From contig CADAQM010000026.1 of NCBI GenBank assembly GCA_902790135.1, positions 1 through 64,000 on the forward strand: a stretch of 64,000 nt of DNA, in the 5' to 3' direction. Numbering within the stretch: position 1 is the first letter of the stretch; every line of letters starts with the position of its first letter. This stretch comes from an uncultured Coriobacteriaceae bacterium. GTDB lineage: Bacteria > Actinomycetota > Coriobacteriia > Coriobacteriales > Atopobiaceae. Of the stretch, positions 8,447 through 17,461 are shown piece by piece. The notes under the pieces were generated by a model. That model was not told the origin of the DNA and searched no databases. It saw only the letters and a program-made list of their open reading frames with translations. Position numbers and translations under genes: made by a program.

Positions 8447-8776
8447 CTACTTCCGGATGTCGTCGTCAAAATAGCTGGTCACACACCCGTCCCACGGTTG
8501 GCCCAGGTACTCTATCGCCACACGCGACGCTGACGTCAGGCGCTCCGCATCGTCATGTGCGCCTATGAAACAAGCGTTTTCCGCCCAGACCTGCCACTTG
8601 GCCTGATGGATGCGCTCGGCCTTGCGCGCCTCGAACGCCTCGACAGACACCAAGACGTGGCTGGCGCGTCCGTGCTCGGTGATGTGCACGAAGTTGGTCT
8701 TGGCGACCTGCTTGTAGTGGCGCAGGTTCGCCTTGAGCTCGGTTGTGGTGCAAAAGACGTCTCCCGGACTTTGCAT
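8447..8776 (-). CDS. Phd/YefM-like antitoxin
   Basis: A 109-residue protein whose first 50 residues look like a Phd/YefM antitoxin DNA-binding domain: TTELKANLRHYKQVAK then VHITEHGRASHVLVSVEAFEA. The C-terminal part (WAENACFIGAHDDAERL) would hold the toxin-binding segment. I chose the ATG at 8776, which has GGGAG eight bases upstream, over an in-frame start at 8821. It ends in TAG, directly followed in the same frame by the RelE-like fragment. Family assignment is moderately sure; activity is unknown because the partner looks damaged. Confidence 0.6.
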   Translation of the reverse strand: MQSPGDVFCTTTELKANLRHYKQVAKTNFVHITEHGRASHVLVSVEAFEARKAERIHQAKWQVWAENACFIGAHDDAERLTSASRVAIEYLGQPWDGCVTSYFDDDIRK

Positions 8777-8805
8777 GGGGCTTACTCCCGCGGTGGTAGG
8801 GGTGA

Positions 8806-9075
8806 TCAGTGGACGGCCCAACAGCCGATGAGGTCATAGACGGACACTATGTCCTTGGCGCGGTCGTACTCATAGACAATGAGGCGGGGGCTCACGAGGG
8901 CCTTGAGTATGTCGTCGCCATAGCGAGCCCTAAGGCTCGGCTCCACGAGGGATGACCCAACGCTGGGCATGAGTTCGATCGTACGCAGCATCTCGTCGAC
9001 AAGGGTGCGCAGACGCGCGGAGGACAGTAGGTTGCGTTTGCGCAGGAAGTCGGTATAGACCCTGAGCCTAGCCAC
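8806..9075 (-). CDS. RelE/ParE-superfamily toxin
   Basis: An 89-residue protein with a RelE/ParE-like outline: an N-terminal helical pair (VYTDFLRKRNLLSSARLRTL), a middle helix and a C-terminal strand pattern (RLIVYEYDRAKDIVSVYDL). The GTG at 9075 is chosen because GGAGGAG lies just upstream and it overlaps the antitoxin stop by eight bases, the usual coupling for such pairs. Toxins of this fold are generally ribosome-dependent RNases or gyrase inhibitors; which applies here cannot be told. Confidence 0.6.
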   Translation of the reverse strand: MARLRVYTDFLRKRNLLSSARLRTLVDEMLRTIELMPSVGSSLVEPSLRARYGDDILKALVSPRLIVYEYDRAKDIVSVYDLIGCWAVH

Positions 9076-9361
9076 GCGCGAGCCTCTCCTCCTCCGCCCA
9101 CGCAATCGCGGCGTCTGCGCCTTCTATGTACTCTCCACGCGCGATGCCTGCGCGTCCGCGCTCGATGCCTTGGGCAATCCTTTTGGCGTTAGCCTGTTCC
9201 CACGCGGCATATGCCATCTCGTCCTCGATGCAGGATTCAGCACCAAAGAGGTAGTTGCCGCGCGACCCGTCGGTAACGATGGCAAGCTCGGCCCTTGTGG
9301 CATCCTTGACGGTCCGATAGTCCGTCTTGAGCGTGGTGGAAGGGTATATGCGAGGAATCAT
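9068..9361 (-). CDS. Antitoxin of the second toxin-antitoxin pair
   Basis: A 97-residue protein: IPRIYPSTTLKTDYRTVKDAT followed by RAELAIVTDGSRGNYLFGA resembles a Phd-type DNA-binding domain, and a charged helical C-terminal half (AWEQANAKRIAQGIERGRA) would wrap the toxin. The ATG at 9361 has TTGAGG seven bases upstream. A perfect inverted repeat lies 22-47 bases before the start, where an autoregulating antitoxin would bind. It overlaps the toxin gene by eight bases. Confidence 0.6.
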   Translation of the reverse strand: MIPRIYPSTTLKTDYRTVKDATRAELAIVTDGSRGNYLFGAESCIEDEMAYAAWEQANAKRIAQGIERGRAGIARGEYIEGADAAIAWAEEERLARG

Positions 9362-9382
9362 GGCAACCTCAATCAATACATA

Positions 9383-9408
9383 ATTAGATACGAATTATAG
9401 TATCTAAT
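9383..9408 (-). promoter_or_regulatory. Inverted-repeat operator upstream of the toxin-antitoxin pair
   Basis: ATTAGATAC (9383-9391) and GTATCTAAT (9400-9408) are perfect 9-bp inverted arms with an 8-bp AT-rich spacer. It sits in an AT-rich pocket immediately before the antitoxin gene and probably includes its promoter. Confidence 0.6.
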
Positions 9409-9546
9409 GGAGTATGAAAGTACAAAGCTAGGAACGGCGAATGACGAGACCATGCGGCAGATCATGGGCATCGTCCGTGGCATGTTCGACTTGAGGTGAC
9501 GCGCTGACCTACAATGAGACGGTCAGTCGCTAACGAGAGGACCATT

Positions 9547-10935
9547 ATGGCCGACGATTATCGTATCGAGCACGACTCGATGGGCGAGATGCGCGTTCCT
9601 GCTGACGCCCTCTGGGGTGCGCAGACCCAGCGCTCCTACGAGAACTTCCGCATTGGCACCGAGACCCAGCCCGAGGGCATCATTCGCGCGTTTGCCCTGC
9701 TCAAGAAGGCTGCCGCGCAGGCAAACGTTGAGCTTGGCGTGCTCGACGGCTCGGTTGGCACCCTGATCGCACAGGCTTGTGACGAGGTCTATGCCGGCAC
9801 CTGGGACGAGGAGTTCCCGCTCAAGGTGTGGCAGACCGGTTCGGGCACGCAGTCCAACATGAACGTCAACGAGGTGGTGGCCACGCGCGCCAACCAGCTG
9901 GCTGCCGAGCAGGATGTCACGCTCGCTCGTCCCGTGCACCCCAACGACGACGTCAACCACTCGCAGAGCTCCAACGACACCTTCCCCACAGCCATGCACA
10001 TCGCGGCGGTCGTTGCGGTAAAGGAGCAGCTCATCCCCGCTGCCCAGCAGCTCATCGCGACCTTCGAGCGCCTCGAGCGCGAGAACGAGGGCGTGGTCAA
10101 GAGCGGGCGCACGCACCTGCAGGACGCCGTGCCCATCTCCTTCTCGCAGGAGATCAGCGGCTGGCGTGGCCTCGTGGAGTGCGGCGTGGAGATGCTCGAG
10201 GCATCGCTCGCACCGCTCTGCCGCCTGGCCCTGGGCGGCACAGCGGTGGGCACGGGCCTCAACGCGCCTGCGGGCTTCGACACGCTGGTGGCCCAGAAGC
10301 TGGCCGACCTTACCAGCCAGCCCTTCGTGACCGACCCCAACAAGTTCCATGCGCTCACGTCTAAGGATGCGCTGGTCTTCTCGCACGGCGCCATCAAGGC
10401 GCTGGCCGCAAACATGATGAAGATCGCCAACGACGTGCGTTGGCTGGCCTCTGGTCCGCGGCTGGGATTGGGCGAGATCCGCATTCCGGAGAACGAGCCC
10501 GGCAGTTCGATCATGCCCGGCAAGGTCAATCCCACGCAATGCGAGGCCGTAACCATGGTGGCCGTGCAGGTCATGGGCAACGACGCGGCCATCGGCATCG
10601 CAGCCAGCCAGGGCAACTTCGAGCTCAACGTCTTCATGCCGGTCATCGCCTACAACTACCTGCAGTCGGTGCGCCTGCTCGCTGACGCCATCCGCTCCTT
10701 CGACGAGCACTGCGCCTGCGGCATCGTGGCCGACCGCGCCCGCATGCACGACAACCTGCACAACTCGCTCATGCTGGTCACCAGTCTCAACCCCTACATC
10801 GGCTACGAGAACGCCGCCCGCGTTGCGCACAAGGCCTTTGACGAGGGCATCAGCCTCCGTGAGGCCTGCGTGGGGCTGGGCTACCTGAGCGAGGAACGCT
10901 TTGACGAGGTGTTCCATCCCGAGGAGATGGTCTAG
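9547..10935 (+). CDS. fumC: Fumarate hydratase, class II
   Basis: Iron-independent fumarase interconverting fumarate and malate in the cytoplasm. At 462 residues it has the usual class II length. Clear landmarks are SGTQSNMNVNEVVATRA, the substrate-site stretch HPNDDVNHSQSSNDTFPTA, SGRTHLQDAVPI, and the superfamily signature GSSIMPGKVNPTQCEA near residue 320. The ATG at 9547 has AACGAGAGG upstream; the in-frame start at 9514 adds an unconserved-looking extension. A TACAAT at 9510-9515 may be its -10 box. In a Coriobacteriia anaerobe it likely serves a partial, probably reductive, citric acid branch (inference). Confidence 0.95.
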   Translation: MADDYRIEHDSMGEMRVPADALWGAQTQRSYENFRIGTETQPEGIIRAFALLKKAAAQANVELGVLDGSVGTLIAQACDEVYAGTWDEEFPLKVWQTGSGTQSNMNVNEVVATRANQLAAEQDVTLARPVHPNDDVNHSQSSNDTFPTAMHIAAVVAVKEQLIPAAQQLIATFERLERENEGVVKSGRTHLQDAVPISFSQEISGWRGLVECGVEMLEASLAPLCRLALGGTAVGTGLNAPAGFDTLVAQKLADLTSQPFVTDPNKFHALTSKDALVFSHGAIKALAANMMKIANDVRWLASGPRLGLGEIRIPENEPGSSIMPGKVNPTQCEAVTMVAVQVMGNDAAIGIAASQGNFELNVFMPVIAYNYLQSVRLLADAIRSFDEHCACGIVADRARMHDNLHNSLMLVTSLNPYIGYENAARVAHKAFDEGISLREACVGLGYLSEERFDEVFHPEEMV

Positions 10936-11013
10936 CTCGTCTCCAATCTTCAGAAGATCAAAAGGCACAGCCCGTTGTGGCTGTCGGAGCCTACACATAT
11001 AAAGGAGGACCCC

Positions 11014-12345
11014 ATGTCCTGGTTCGAGACCTCTGTCTGCTATCAGATCTACCCGCTCGGTCTCTGCGGAGCACCCTACGAGAATGACGGCGTGCTCGAG
11101 CACCGTCTGCTCAAGCTCATCGACGACGGCTGGGTGGAGCATATCGCACGCCTTGGCGCCAACTGCGTCATCCTGAATCCGGTGTTTCAGAGCATCAGCC
11201 ACGGCTATGACACTACCGACTACCTGACCGTCGACTGTCGCCTGGGCACCAACGACGACCTGCGCCGCGTGGTGGATGCCTTCCATGAGGCGGGCATCAA
11301 GGTTCTGCTCGACGGTGTCTTCAACCACGTGGGTCGCGACTTCCCGGCCTTCCGCGATGTGCTGGAGAGTCGTGGCGGCTCGGAGTGCTCGGGCTGGTTC
11401 AACATCAATTGGAGCGGTAACTCCGAGTATGGTGATGGCTTCAGCTATGAGACCTGGGCGGGCGTGCCGTACCTGGTCAAGCTCAACCACCGCAACTTTG
11501 ACCTCAACTCCTACTGCGCGGACGTTATTCGCAGGTGGGAGGACGAGTTTGACATCGATGGCCTGCGGCTGGACGTCGCCTACTGCCTGGACGAGGGCTT
11601 CCTCTCCTTCCTGCGCGATGTGGCGGATAGGCTCACCGCCAAGCGCGGACAGAAGTTCCTGCTGCTCGGCGAGACGATGTTTGGCGACTACAACCGCTGG
11701 ATGGGCGACACCCTGTGCGATACGGTCACCAACTACGAGGTGTACAAGGGCCTCTGGAGCTCGATGAACTCAGCCAACATGCACGAGGTGGCCTATGCGC
11801 TCAAGCGCCAGAGCGGCAACGACCCGTGGGACCTCTATACGGGCTGCCACCTGCTCAACTTTGCCGACAACCACGATGTCCCGCGTATCGCCACCAAGCT
11901 CGATGACAAGCGTCACCTCTATCCGCTCTATGGTGTGCTCTTTGGCATGTGCGGCGTCCCGTGCATCTACTATGGCAGCGAGTGGGGCATCGAGGGCGAG
12001 CAGAAGTTCGGCGATCACGAGCTGCGACCGGCGCTCGACGCACCGGAGTGGAACGAGCTTACCGACTACCTCTGCGCGCTGGCTCACGCCAAGCGTGAGA
12101 GCAAAGCCCTGTGCTGGGGAGAGTATCGCGAGGTTATGGTGAGCCCGCAGCAGCTGCTCTTTGAGCGCAAGACCGAGGGCGAGCGCGTCTTTGTGGCCAT
12201 CAATGCGTCGGCCGACCCGTTCGTCTTCCATTTTGACGCGGGCTGCGGGCGTGCGGTCGACCTCATCACCGGCGCCGATCACGACTTTGGCGCAGGTAGC
12301 GAGGTCGGGCCCTTCTCGGCGCACTTCTGGAAGTGCGAGCGCTAA
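11014..12345 (+). CDS. GH13 alpha-amylase-family enzyme
   Basis: A 443-residue glycoside hydrolase family 13 protein without signal peptide, so it should act on imported or stored glucans in the cytoplasm. The (beta/alpha)8 barrel landmarks are LLDGVFNHVG (region I), DGLRLDVAY with the nucleophile Asp (region II), LLGETMFG with the acid Glu (region III) and NFADNHDVPRI with the third Asp (region IV). A short beta domain ends the protein. AAAGGAGG precedes the ATG at 11014. Cyclomaltodextrinase/neopullulanase-like activity is plausible, but substrate specificity cannot be read. Confidence 0.88.
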   Translation: MSWFETSVCYQIYPLGLCGAPYENDGVLEHRLLKLIDDGWVEHIARLGANCVILNPVFQSISHGYDTTDYLTVDCRLGTNDDLRRVVDAFHEAGIKVLLDGVFNHVGRDFPAFRDVLESRGGSECSGWFNINWSGNSEYGDGFSYETWAGVPYLVKLNHRNFDLNSYCADVIRRWEDEFDIDGLRLDVAYCLDEGFLSFLRDVADRLTAKRGQKFLLLGETMFGDYNRWMGDTLCDTVTNYEVYKGLWSSMNSANMHEVAYALKRQSGNDPWDLYTGCHLLNFADNHDVPRIATKLDDKRHLYPLYGVLFGMCGVPCIYYGSEWGIEGEQKFGDHELRPALDAPEWNELTDYLCALAHAKRESKALCWGEYREVMVSPQQLLFERKTEGERVFVAINASADPFVFHFDAGCGRAVDLITGADHDFGAGSEVGPFSAHFWKCER

Positions 12346-12484
12346 CAACTAGAATGTGGGTGGGGTCACGCTCGGCCCCACTCGTCTCCGTTCGCATGGA
12401 CGAGCGCGTGGCGGGGTTTCCTTGGATGAATCTCATACGTAGAATGGCATAAATCCTGATCAGTTCTCATGGATGGAGCTTCTG

Positions 12485-14473
12485 ATGGCTGGCAGTCTCC
12501 GTTTCCGCCTTTCACGCGCCTGCATGCTCTTTGCACTGGCGTGTGCGCTTGTGCTCGCGCTGCCCACAAGGGCGCTTGCCGATGACGAATACTCGCTCGA
12601 CGCCACGGGCATCTGGGCGACCGTTGACACGTCTGGCACCCTTACTGTCACCGAGCAACGTCTGGTCGACTTCGACGGCAACTTCCATGGCTTCTACTGG
12701 GAGCTCAGCACCAGGGACTGCGAGCTGGGTGAGGTCTCCGTCGACGTGGTCGAGGCAGGCGAGGTCGACGATGAGGGAAGCTTCGTTCCCTATACCTATG
12801 CCTCGTCCGGTGACGACGAGGGAACTTGGACCCTGCGGGAGAAGAGCTCCTACGACCGCGTCGATGTGCACTTTGACAAGACCGACGAGCGCGCGGTCTT
12901 CTATGTGACCTATACCATCGACGGTGTCGTCGCTCGCTGGAGCGACACCGGCGAGCTGTACTGGCAGTTTGTCGGTGACAACTGGGACCAGGACTCCTTT
13001 GACGTCGAGTGCCACGTCTTCTTTGCAGGTGCGCCGGAGGGCACGCGGCTGACAGCTGGAGAGAACATCCGTGGCTGGCTGCACAACCGCTCGCTTAACG
13101 GCACCATCGAGGTTCCCTCGGGTGCAGTGCCTGCTTGGGATGACATGGAGCAGGGCGATCCTGGTACCGTCAGCGCAACCTTGGGTAAGGTGCGCAGTGA
13201 CGAGTTTGCCGAGATCAGAGTCGCGTTCCCAGCCGAATGGCTGAGCGGGGCGAAGCAGCGTTCCGAGATGCGGCTCGACACCATCCTCACCGAGGAGGCC
13301 GGTTGGGCAGACGCGGCAAACGCCCGCTTTGAGCGCGTGGGCCTGTTCGCCACCATCAAGAAGTGGGTCTACACCATTATGGGTGCCATTTCGGTGGCAG
13401 CCGCCGCATTCATGCGCATCAGCTATCGCCGTACGCACAAGGCGGTCTTTGACGACAAATACTTCCGCGACGTGCCCTCCGATGACCATCCGGCCGTCCT
13501 CCACATGCTGTATACCGGTGAGGCGGGCTCGGGTCCGGACTTCACGGCGACGCTTATGCGCCTCAACGACATGGGCGCCCTCACGCTCGAGAAGACCACG
13601 AGCCTCAAGAAGCGCTTCAGACGCAAACCGAAGGAAGAGGAAGACTGGCTGCTCATACGCGTCGACGATCGTGCGGCAAAGATTACGGACCCCATAGACC
13701 GCGCGACCATGGAGTTCGTCTTCGACTACGTCGGCGAGCGCGCAAACCTGCTGGATGACCTCAACGAACGCACCGAGGGTGTGGTGCGCATGTCCGACTT
13801 CAAGCGGGTCGCCATCGAGGATGAGGAGGTCTACGAGAGCCATCTTGACTCCTGGAAGGAGTGCGTCTCGGAGGTTCTCGAGAAGCGCGGGTTGGACACG
13901 GATGACGAGGATAACTTCCCGCTGCCTTGCATCATCCTGTTCATCGTCGACCTCATCATGGTGGTGCTTGCTCTGGTCGACGTCTTTATCTTCTCCGAGG
14001 CTGGGCTGGAGATGACGGGCCAGTGGGGTTCGGTCTTGGCGCGCGTCGGCGTGCTGGTTGCCGGCTTCGTGGCGCTGATCGTCTCCGCAGCCAGTCAGCG
14101 CGACCTGTCGGACGAGGGCATCGAGATCAAAGCCAAGCTGGACGCCCTCAAGCGCTGGCTCAAGGACTTCACGCGTCTGGAGGAGGCTGTGCCCACCGAC
14201 GTGGTGCTTTGGGACCGCCTCTTGGTCATGGCTGTCATGCTCGGCGTCTCCGACAAGGTGATCGAGCAGCTCAAGATTGCGGCGCCGCAGGTCGTCGAGG
14301 ACAGTTACCTTGCTTCGAGCGTCATGTGGTGCGATGCGGGTACGAGCGACTTCTCGCCTGCCAGCGCCTTTAGCAGCGGGTTCTCCAGTGCTGCGAGCGC
14401 CTCGGGCGAGGGTGGTGGCGCCTCCGGCGGTGGCGGTGGCGGCGGTGGCGGCGGTGGCGGCGGCGCCTACTGA
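12485..14473 (+). CDS. DUF2207 membrane protein with glycine-rich tail (paralogue 1)
   Basis: A 662-residue envelope protein of the DUF2207 family. A signal peptide (LFALACALVLALPTRALA) precedes an extracytoplasmic beta-rich domain (about residues 35-270), a membrane helix (about 295-315), a cytoplasmic segment with FDDKYFRDVPSDDHPAVL, two further helices near 480-540, the conserved LKRWLKDFTRLEEAVPTD, and a run of more than twelve glycines at the end. The ATG at 12485 is preferred since GGAG lies six bases upstream; an ATG at 12473 lacks one. A close relative lies at 32999-34954. Function is unknown; family members are single-gene surface or stress-linked proteins. Confidence 0.85.
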   Translation: MAGSLRFRLSRACMLFALACALVLALPTRALADDEYSLDATGIWATVDTSGTLTVTEQRLVDFDGNFHGFYWELSTRDCELGEVSVDVVEAGEVDDEGSFVPYTYASSGDDEGTWTLREKSSYDRVDVHFDKTDERAVFYVTYTIDGVVARWSDTGELYWQFVGDNWDQDSFDVECHVFFAGAPEGTRLTAGENIRGWLHNRSLNGTIEVPSGAVPAWDDMEQGDPGTVSATLGKVRSDEFAEIRVAFPAEWLSGAKQRSEMRLDTILTEEAGWADAANARFERVGLFATIKKWVYTIMGAISVAAAAFMRISYRRTHKAVFDDKYFRDVPSDDHPAVLHMLYTGEAGSGPDFTATLMRLNDMGALTLEKTTSLKKRFRRKPKEEEDWLLIRVDDRAAKITDPIDRATMEFVFDYVGERANLLDDLNERTEGVVRMSDFKRVAIEDEEVYESHLDSWKECVSEVLEKRGLDTDDEDNFPLPCIILFIVDLIMVVLALVDVFIFSEAGLEMTGQWGSVLARVGVLVAGFVALIVSAASQRDLSDEGIEIKAKLDALKRWLKDFTRLEEAVPTDVVLWDRLLVMAVMLGVSDKVIEQLKIAAPQVVEDSYLASSVMWCDAGTSDFSPASAFSSGFSSAASASGEGGGASGGGGGGGGGGGGGAY

Positions 14474-14505
14474 CGCATCACGTGCGGATCATCTTTCCTC
14501 ATACG

Positions 14506-14548
14506 ACGCGTGACACACCAACTCCCGGGGAGTTGGTGTGTCACGCGT
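14506..14548. terminator. Perfect palindrome between convergent genes
   Basis: Two perfect 21-bp arms (14506-14526 and 14528-14548) separated by one base, with core CACACCAACTCCC. It lies between the converging DUF2207 and pyruvate kinase genes and would form a very stable hairpin, so bidirectional termination is likely although a U-tract is weak. The core recurs in the inverted repeat at 59876-59949. Confidence 0.65.
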
Positions 14549-14566
14549 TAATGCTGGGTCTTTTGG

Positions 14567-16015
14567 CTACTGGACCTGGGCGACCATCACCATGTTGGTG
14601 GAGGTCACGTAATCGCCCTGCTGAGGTGAGGTCTGCGGGTCGCCGGAGGTGATGACCACCACGTCGCCGAGGCTGACCAGATGCTCGTCCTTGGCGCACT
14701 GAAGCGACTCGTTGAGCGTCGAGGAGAGCGAGCCCTGCTCGACGGTCTTGTACGCGAAGACTCCCCAGAGGAAGCAGGTCTTGCGAATGGCCTGCTTGGA
14801 GGGGGACATCGCGTAGATGGGCAGGTCAGGCCTGAAGTTTGAGATCAGGCGCGCCGTGCGTCCGGAGTGGGTGGGGCAGATAATGCACTTGGCACCCACG
14901 CGGTCGGCAATCTCGACGGCAGCAAAGCCGATGGCGCTGTTGACGTTGCGCACGCCACCGCGGTCGTGGTAGACCTGACGCTCCTCGAGGTAGCGCTCGG
15001 TCTCCTTGCAGATGGCCGACATCGTTTTGACTGCCTCGATGGGGTAGGCGCCGGCGGCCGTCTCGCCCGAGAGCATCACGCAGTCCGCGCCATCGTAGAC
15101 GGCGTTGGCAACGTCGCCCACCTCGGCGCGCGTGGGGCGTGGGTTGTGGGTCATGGAGTCGAGCATCTGCGTGGCGACGATGACGGGCTTGTATGCGTTT
15201 CCGCACTTGGAAATGATGGTCTTCTGGATGTGGGGCACTTGCTCGGGAGGCATCTCGACGCCCAGGTCGCCACGGGCAACCATGATGCCATCGGAGTGCT
15301 CGAGAATCTCGTCGAAGTTCTTGACTGCCGTGGCGCTTTCGATCTTGGATAGGATCGATATGTTGCGCATGCCCATCGACGTGCAGATCTTTCGAATCTC
15401 GTCAACGGCCGCTCCGCTGCGGATGAACGATGCCGCGATGGCATCCACGCCCAACTCGCATCCGAACATGATGTCGGCGCGGTCACGCTCGGTGACGGAG
15501 GGCAGGCCGACCTCGACGTTGGGGACGTTCACGCCCTTGTGCTCCTTGAGCTCGCCACCGTTCTCCACGATGCAGTACATGTCGGTGCCATCGACATGGT
15601 CGACGGTCAGCTCGATGAGACCGTCGTCCACCAGGATGGTTGAGCCCTGCTGCACCTCGTTGGGGAGGTTGGCGTAGTCGATGGTGAAGCATTCCGCCGA
15701 GCCGATGACCGTGCGCGTGGTGGCAACGACGGTTGCCCCGCGCTTCAGGGTGACGGGGCGGTGATTGAACAGCTCGCCCGTGCGAATCTCGGGGCCCTTG
15801 GTGTCGAGCAGAATGGCCACGGGAATGGCCAGCTCCTCGGAGATGCGACGCACATGCTCGATGTTTCGCCGATGGTACTCGTGGCTGCCGTGCGAGAAGT
15901 TGAAGCGTGCGACGTTCATGCCGTGGAGGATGAGCTGGCGCAGTACCTCGTCGTCTTCGGTTGCCGGACCCATGGTGCAGATGATCTTGGTCCTCTTCTT
16001 GTGGTGTACGGCCAT
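14567..16015 (-). CDS. pyk: Pyruvate kinase
   Basis: Last enzyme of glycolysis, making pyruvate and ATP from phosphoenolpyruvate and ADP. At 482 residues it has the standard single-domain-set length: A and B domains with TKIICTMGPAT at the start, LDTKGPEIRTGE, the active-site lysine region ILSKIESATAVKN, MVARGDLGVEMP, and MLDSMTHNPRPTRAEVGDVA; a C-terminal allosteric domain follows (FAAVEIADRVGAKCI). No extra C-terminal PEP-utiliser domain is present. It is separated from the upstream dehydrogenase by a strong terminator and so probably has its own promoter. Confidence 0.96.
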   Translation of the reverse strand: MAVHHKKRTKIICTMGPATEDDEVLRQLILHGMNVARFNFSHGSHEYHRRNIEHVRRISEELAIPVAILLDTKGPEIRTGELFNHRPVTLKRGATVVATTRTVIGSAECFTIDYANLPNEVQQGSTILVDDGLIELTVDHVDGTDMYCIVENGGELKEHKGVNVPNVEVGLPSVTERDRADIMFGCELGVDAIAASFIRSGAAVDEIRKICTSMGMRNISILSKIESATAVKNFDEILEHSDGIMVARGDLGVEMPPEQVPHIQKTIISKCGNAYKPVIVATQMLDSMTHNPRPTRAEVGDVANAVYDGADCVMLSGETAAGAYPIEAVKTMSAICKETERYLEERQVYHDRGGVRNVNSAIGFAAVEIADRVGAKCIICPTHSGRTARLISNFRPDLPIYAMSPSKQAIRKTCFLWGVFAYKTVEQGSLSSTLNESLQCAKDEHLVSLGDVVVITSGDPQTSPQQGDYVTSTNMVMVAQVQ

Positions 16016-16103
16016 GATGCTCCAATGCTTGCCGCGAGGTCGGAGGGACCTGTCGCGTGTTGTTTATGCCTGTGGCATCAATGGTAGCCTCTGCCGACAA
16101 AAC

Positions 16104-16160
16104 AGCACCCTCACCGGCGTTGGGTAGCGGAATAGCTACACAAAGCCGCGTGAGGGTGCT
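16104..16160 (-). terminator. Terminator of the D-lactate-type dehydrogenase gene
   Basis: Read on the reverse strand, AGCACCCTCAC and GTGAGGGTGCT pair perfectly, extended by four more pairs after a bulge, with an inner small hairpin (GTAGC/GCTAC) in the loop. TGTTTTGT follows as the U-tract. Confidence 0.8.
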
Positions 16161-16193
16161 GGCGCGTTGCTGGACGCTAGGCCCTAGTGGGTG

Positions 16194-17291
16194 CTAGCAA
16201 ACGATGCTGCGGAAGACGTACTCGCTGTCCGGAGCCTGGTTGGCGTAAGCCTGGGCGTTGGTGAGGGTGACGTGGGCGATCTCGGCGAGAGCCTCCTCGG
16301 TGAAGAAGGCCTGGTGGCTGGTGACGACCACGTTGGGGAAGGAGGTCAGGCGCGCGGTGATGGACTCATAGACCTCGCCGGAGCGGTTCTTGTAGACGTT
16401 GGCGTTCTCCTCCTCGTAGACGTCGAGGCCGGCAGCACCGATCTTGCCGGAGACGATGCCACGGATGATGGCCTCGGTGTCGGCCAGGCCGCCACGACCG
16501 GTGTTGACGAAGATGACGCCGTCCTTCATCTCGGCGATGGCAGCATCGTCGATCATGTGATAGCTCTCGGCGTTGAGGAAGGCATGCAGGGAGATGAAGT
16601 CAGCACGGTTGTACAGCGGTACGTAGCTCACGACGCGGTCGCCGAAGCCGACGCCCTCGATCAGGCAGTTGCCCTTCTCGTCGTAGACCATGTTGCCGGC
16701 CTTGTCGTACACGGGGACGTACTCGTCCACGACGCCCTCGTCCACGAGAGCCTTGACGGGACCGAGGTCAGCGCCGATGACGTGCATGCCGTAGCCCTTG
16801 CAGATGCGGCAGAGGGCGGCGCCGATGCGGCCGGTGCCGATAACGCCGGCAGTCTTGCCCTTGAGGGTGACGCCGACGAGGTTGTTGAGGTCATAGTTGT
16901 TCTCGCGCACGCGGTTGTAGCCCTTGACGATGCGGCGGTTGGCAGCCTGGCCGATGGCCATGGCGTGCTCGGCGATAGCCTCGGGGCTGTAGGCGGGCAC
17001 GTTGCAGACGCGGATGCCGAGGTCCTTGGCCATCGCGATGTTGATGGCGTCGAGGCCGGCGCAGCGCATGAGGACGAGCTTGACGCCCATACCAGCGAGA
17101 ATCTCGAGAGCCATGGCGTTGACGTTGGCGTTGACGAATGCGCAGACGGCGTCATAGCCCTTGGCCAGAACGGCGGTACGCCAGGTCAGGTTGGTCTTGG
17201 TGAACTCGATCTGGATGTCGGGATAGTTGCCCATAACCTTGGTGAAGGAATCCCGGTCGTAGTCCCTCGTGCCAAAGAACAGAATCTTCAT
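16194..17291 (-). CDS. D-2-hydroxyacid (D-lactate-type) dehydrogenase
   Basis: NAD-dependent D-2-hydroxyacid dehydrogenase of 365 residues, most like D-lactate dehydrogenase. The Rossmann motif is VIGTGRIGAALCRICKGYG (about residues 149-167). Catalytic residues appear in NTGRGGLADT (Arg), a Glu around EEENANVY, and SHQAFFT (His). Between the nucleotide-binding half and the catalytic Arg there is an unusual insertion (EYVPVYDKAGNMVYDEKG...), about 25-30 residues longer than in ordinary LdhA. It would reoxidise NADH by reducing pyruvate, fitting the adjacent pyruvate kinase, but another 2-keto acid is possible given the insertion. Confidence 0.88.
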   Translation of the reverse strand: MKILFFGTRDYDRDSFTKVMGNYPDIQIEFTKTNLTWRTAVLAKGYDAVCAFVNANVNAMALEILAGMGVKLVLMRCAGLDAINIAMAKDLGIRVCNVPAYSPEAIAEHAMAIGQAANRRIVKGYNRVRENNYDLNNLVGVTLKGKTAGVIGTGRIGAALCRICKGYGMHVIGADLGPVKALVDEGVVDEYVPVYDKAGNMVYDEKGNCLIEGVGFGDRVVSYVPLYNRADFISLHAFLNAESYHMIDDAAIAEMKDGVIFVNTGRGGLADTEAIIRGIVSGKIGAAGLDVYEEENANVYKNRSGEVYESITARLTSFPNVVVTSHQAFFTEEALAEIAHVTLTNAQAYANQAPDSEYVFRSIVC

Positions 17292-17461
17292 GTTACGTCC
17301 TTTCGTTAGGCCACTTGGCTGCTGCCTGTCTCTGCAGTGTTTCCACAGACAATCGAATAGTAGCGCACAGTTAAGGCGATGCCACTAACGGGCAGCTCAA
17401 ACGCGACCAAATACGACCTCATGCGGTTGGTCGCCAGCTATTGTGTGACCGGGACGCGCGC

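Noticed and set aside
9407-9499. 30-codon open frame between the toxin-antitoxin operator and fumC
   Set aside because: Starts inside the inverted repeat, has no ribosome site and resembles nothing; too short to support.
9523-11490. 655-codon reverse frame opposite fumC
   Set aside because: Runs across fumC, an intergenic gap and part of the GH13 gene; composition of a shadow frame.
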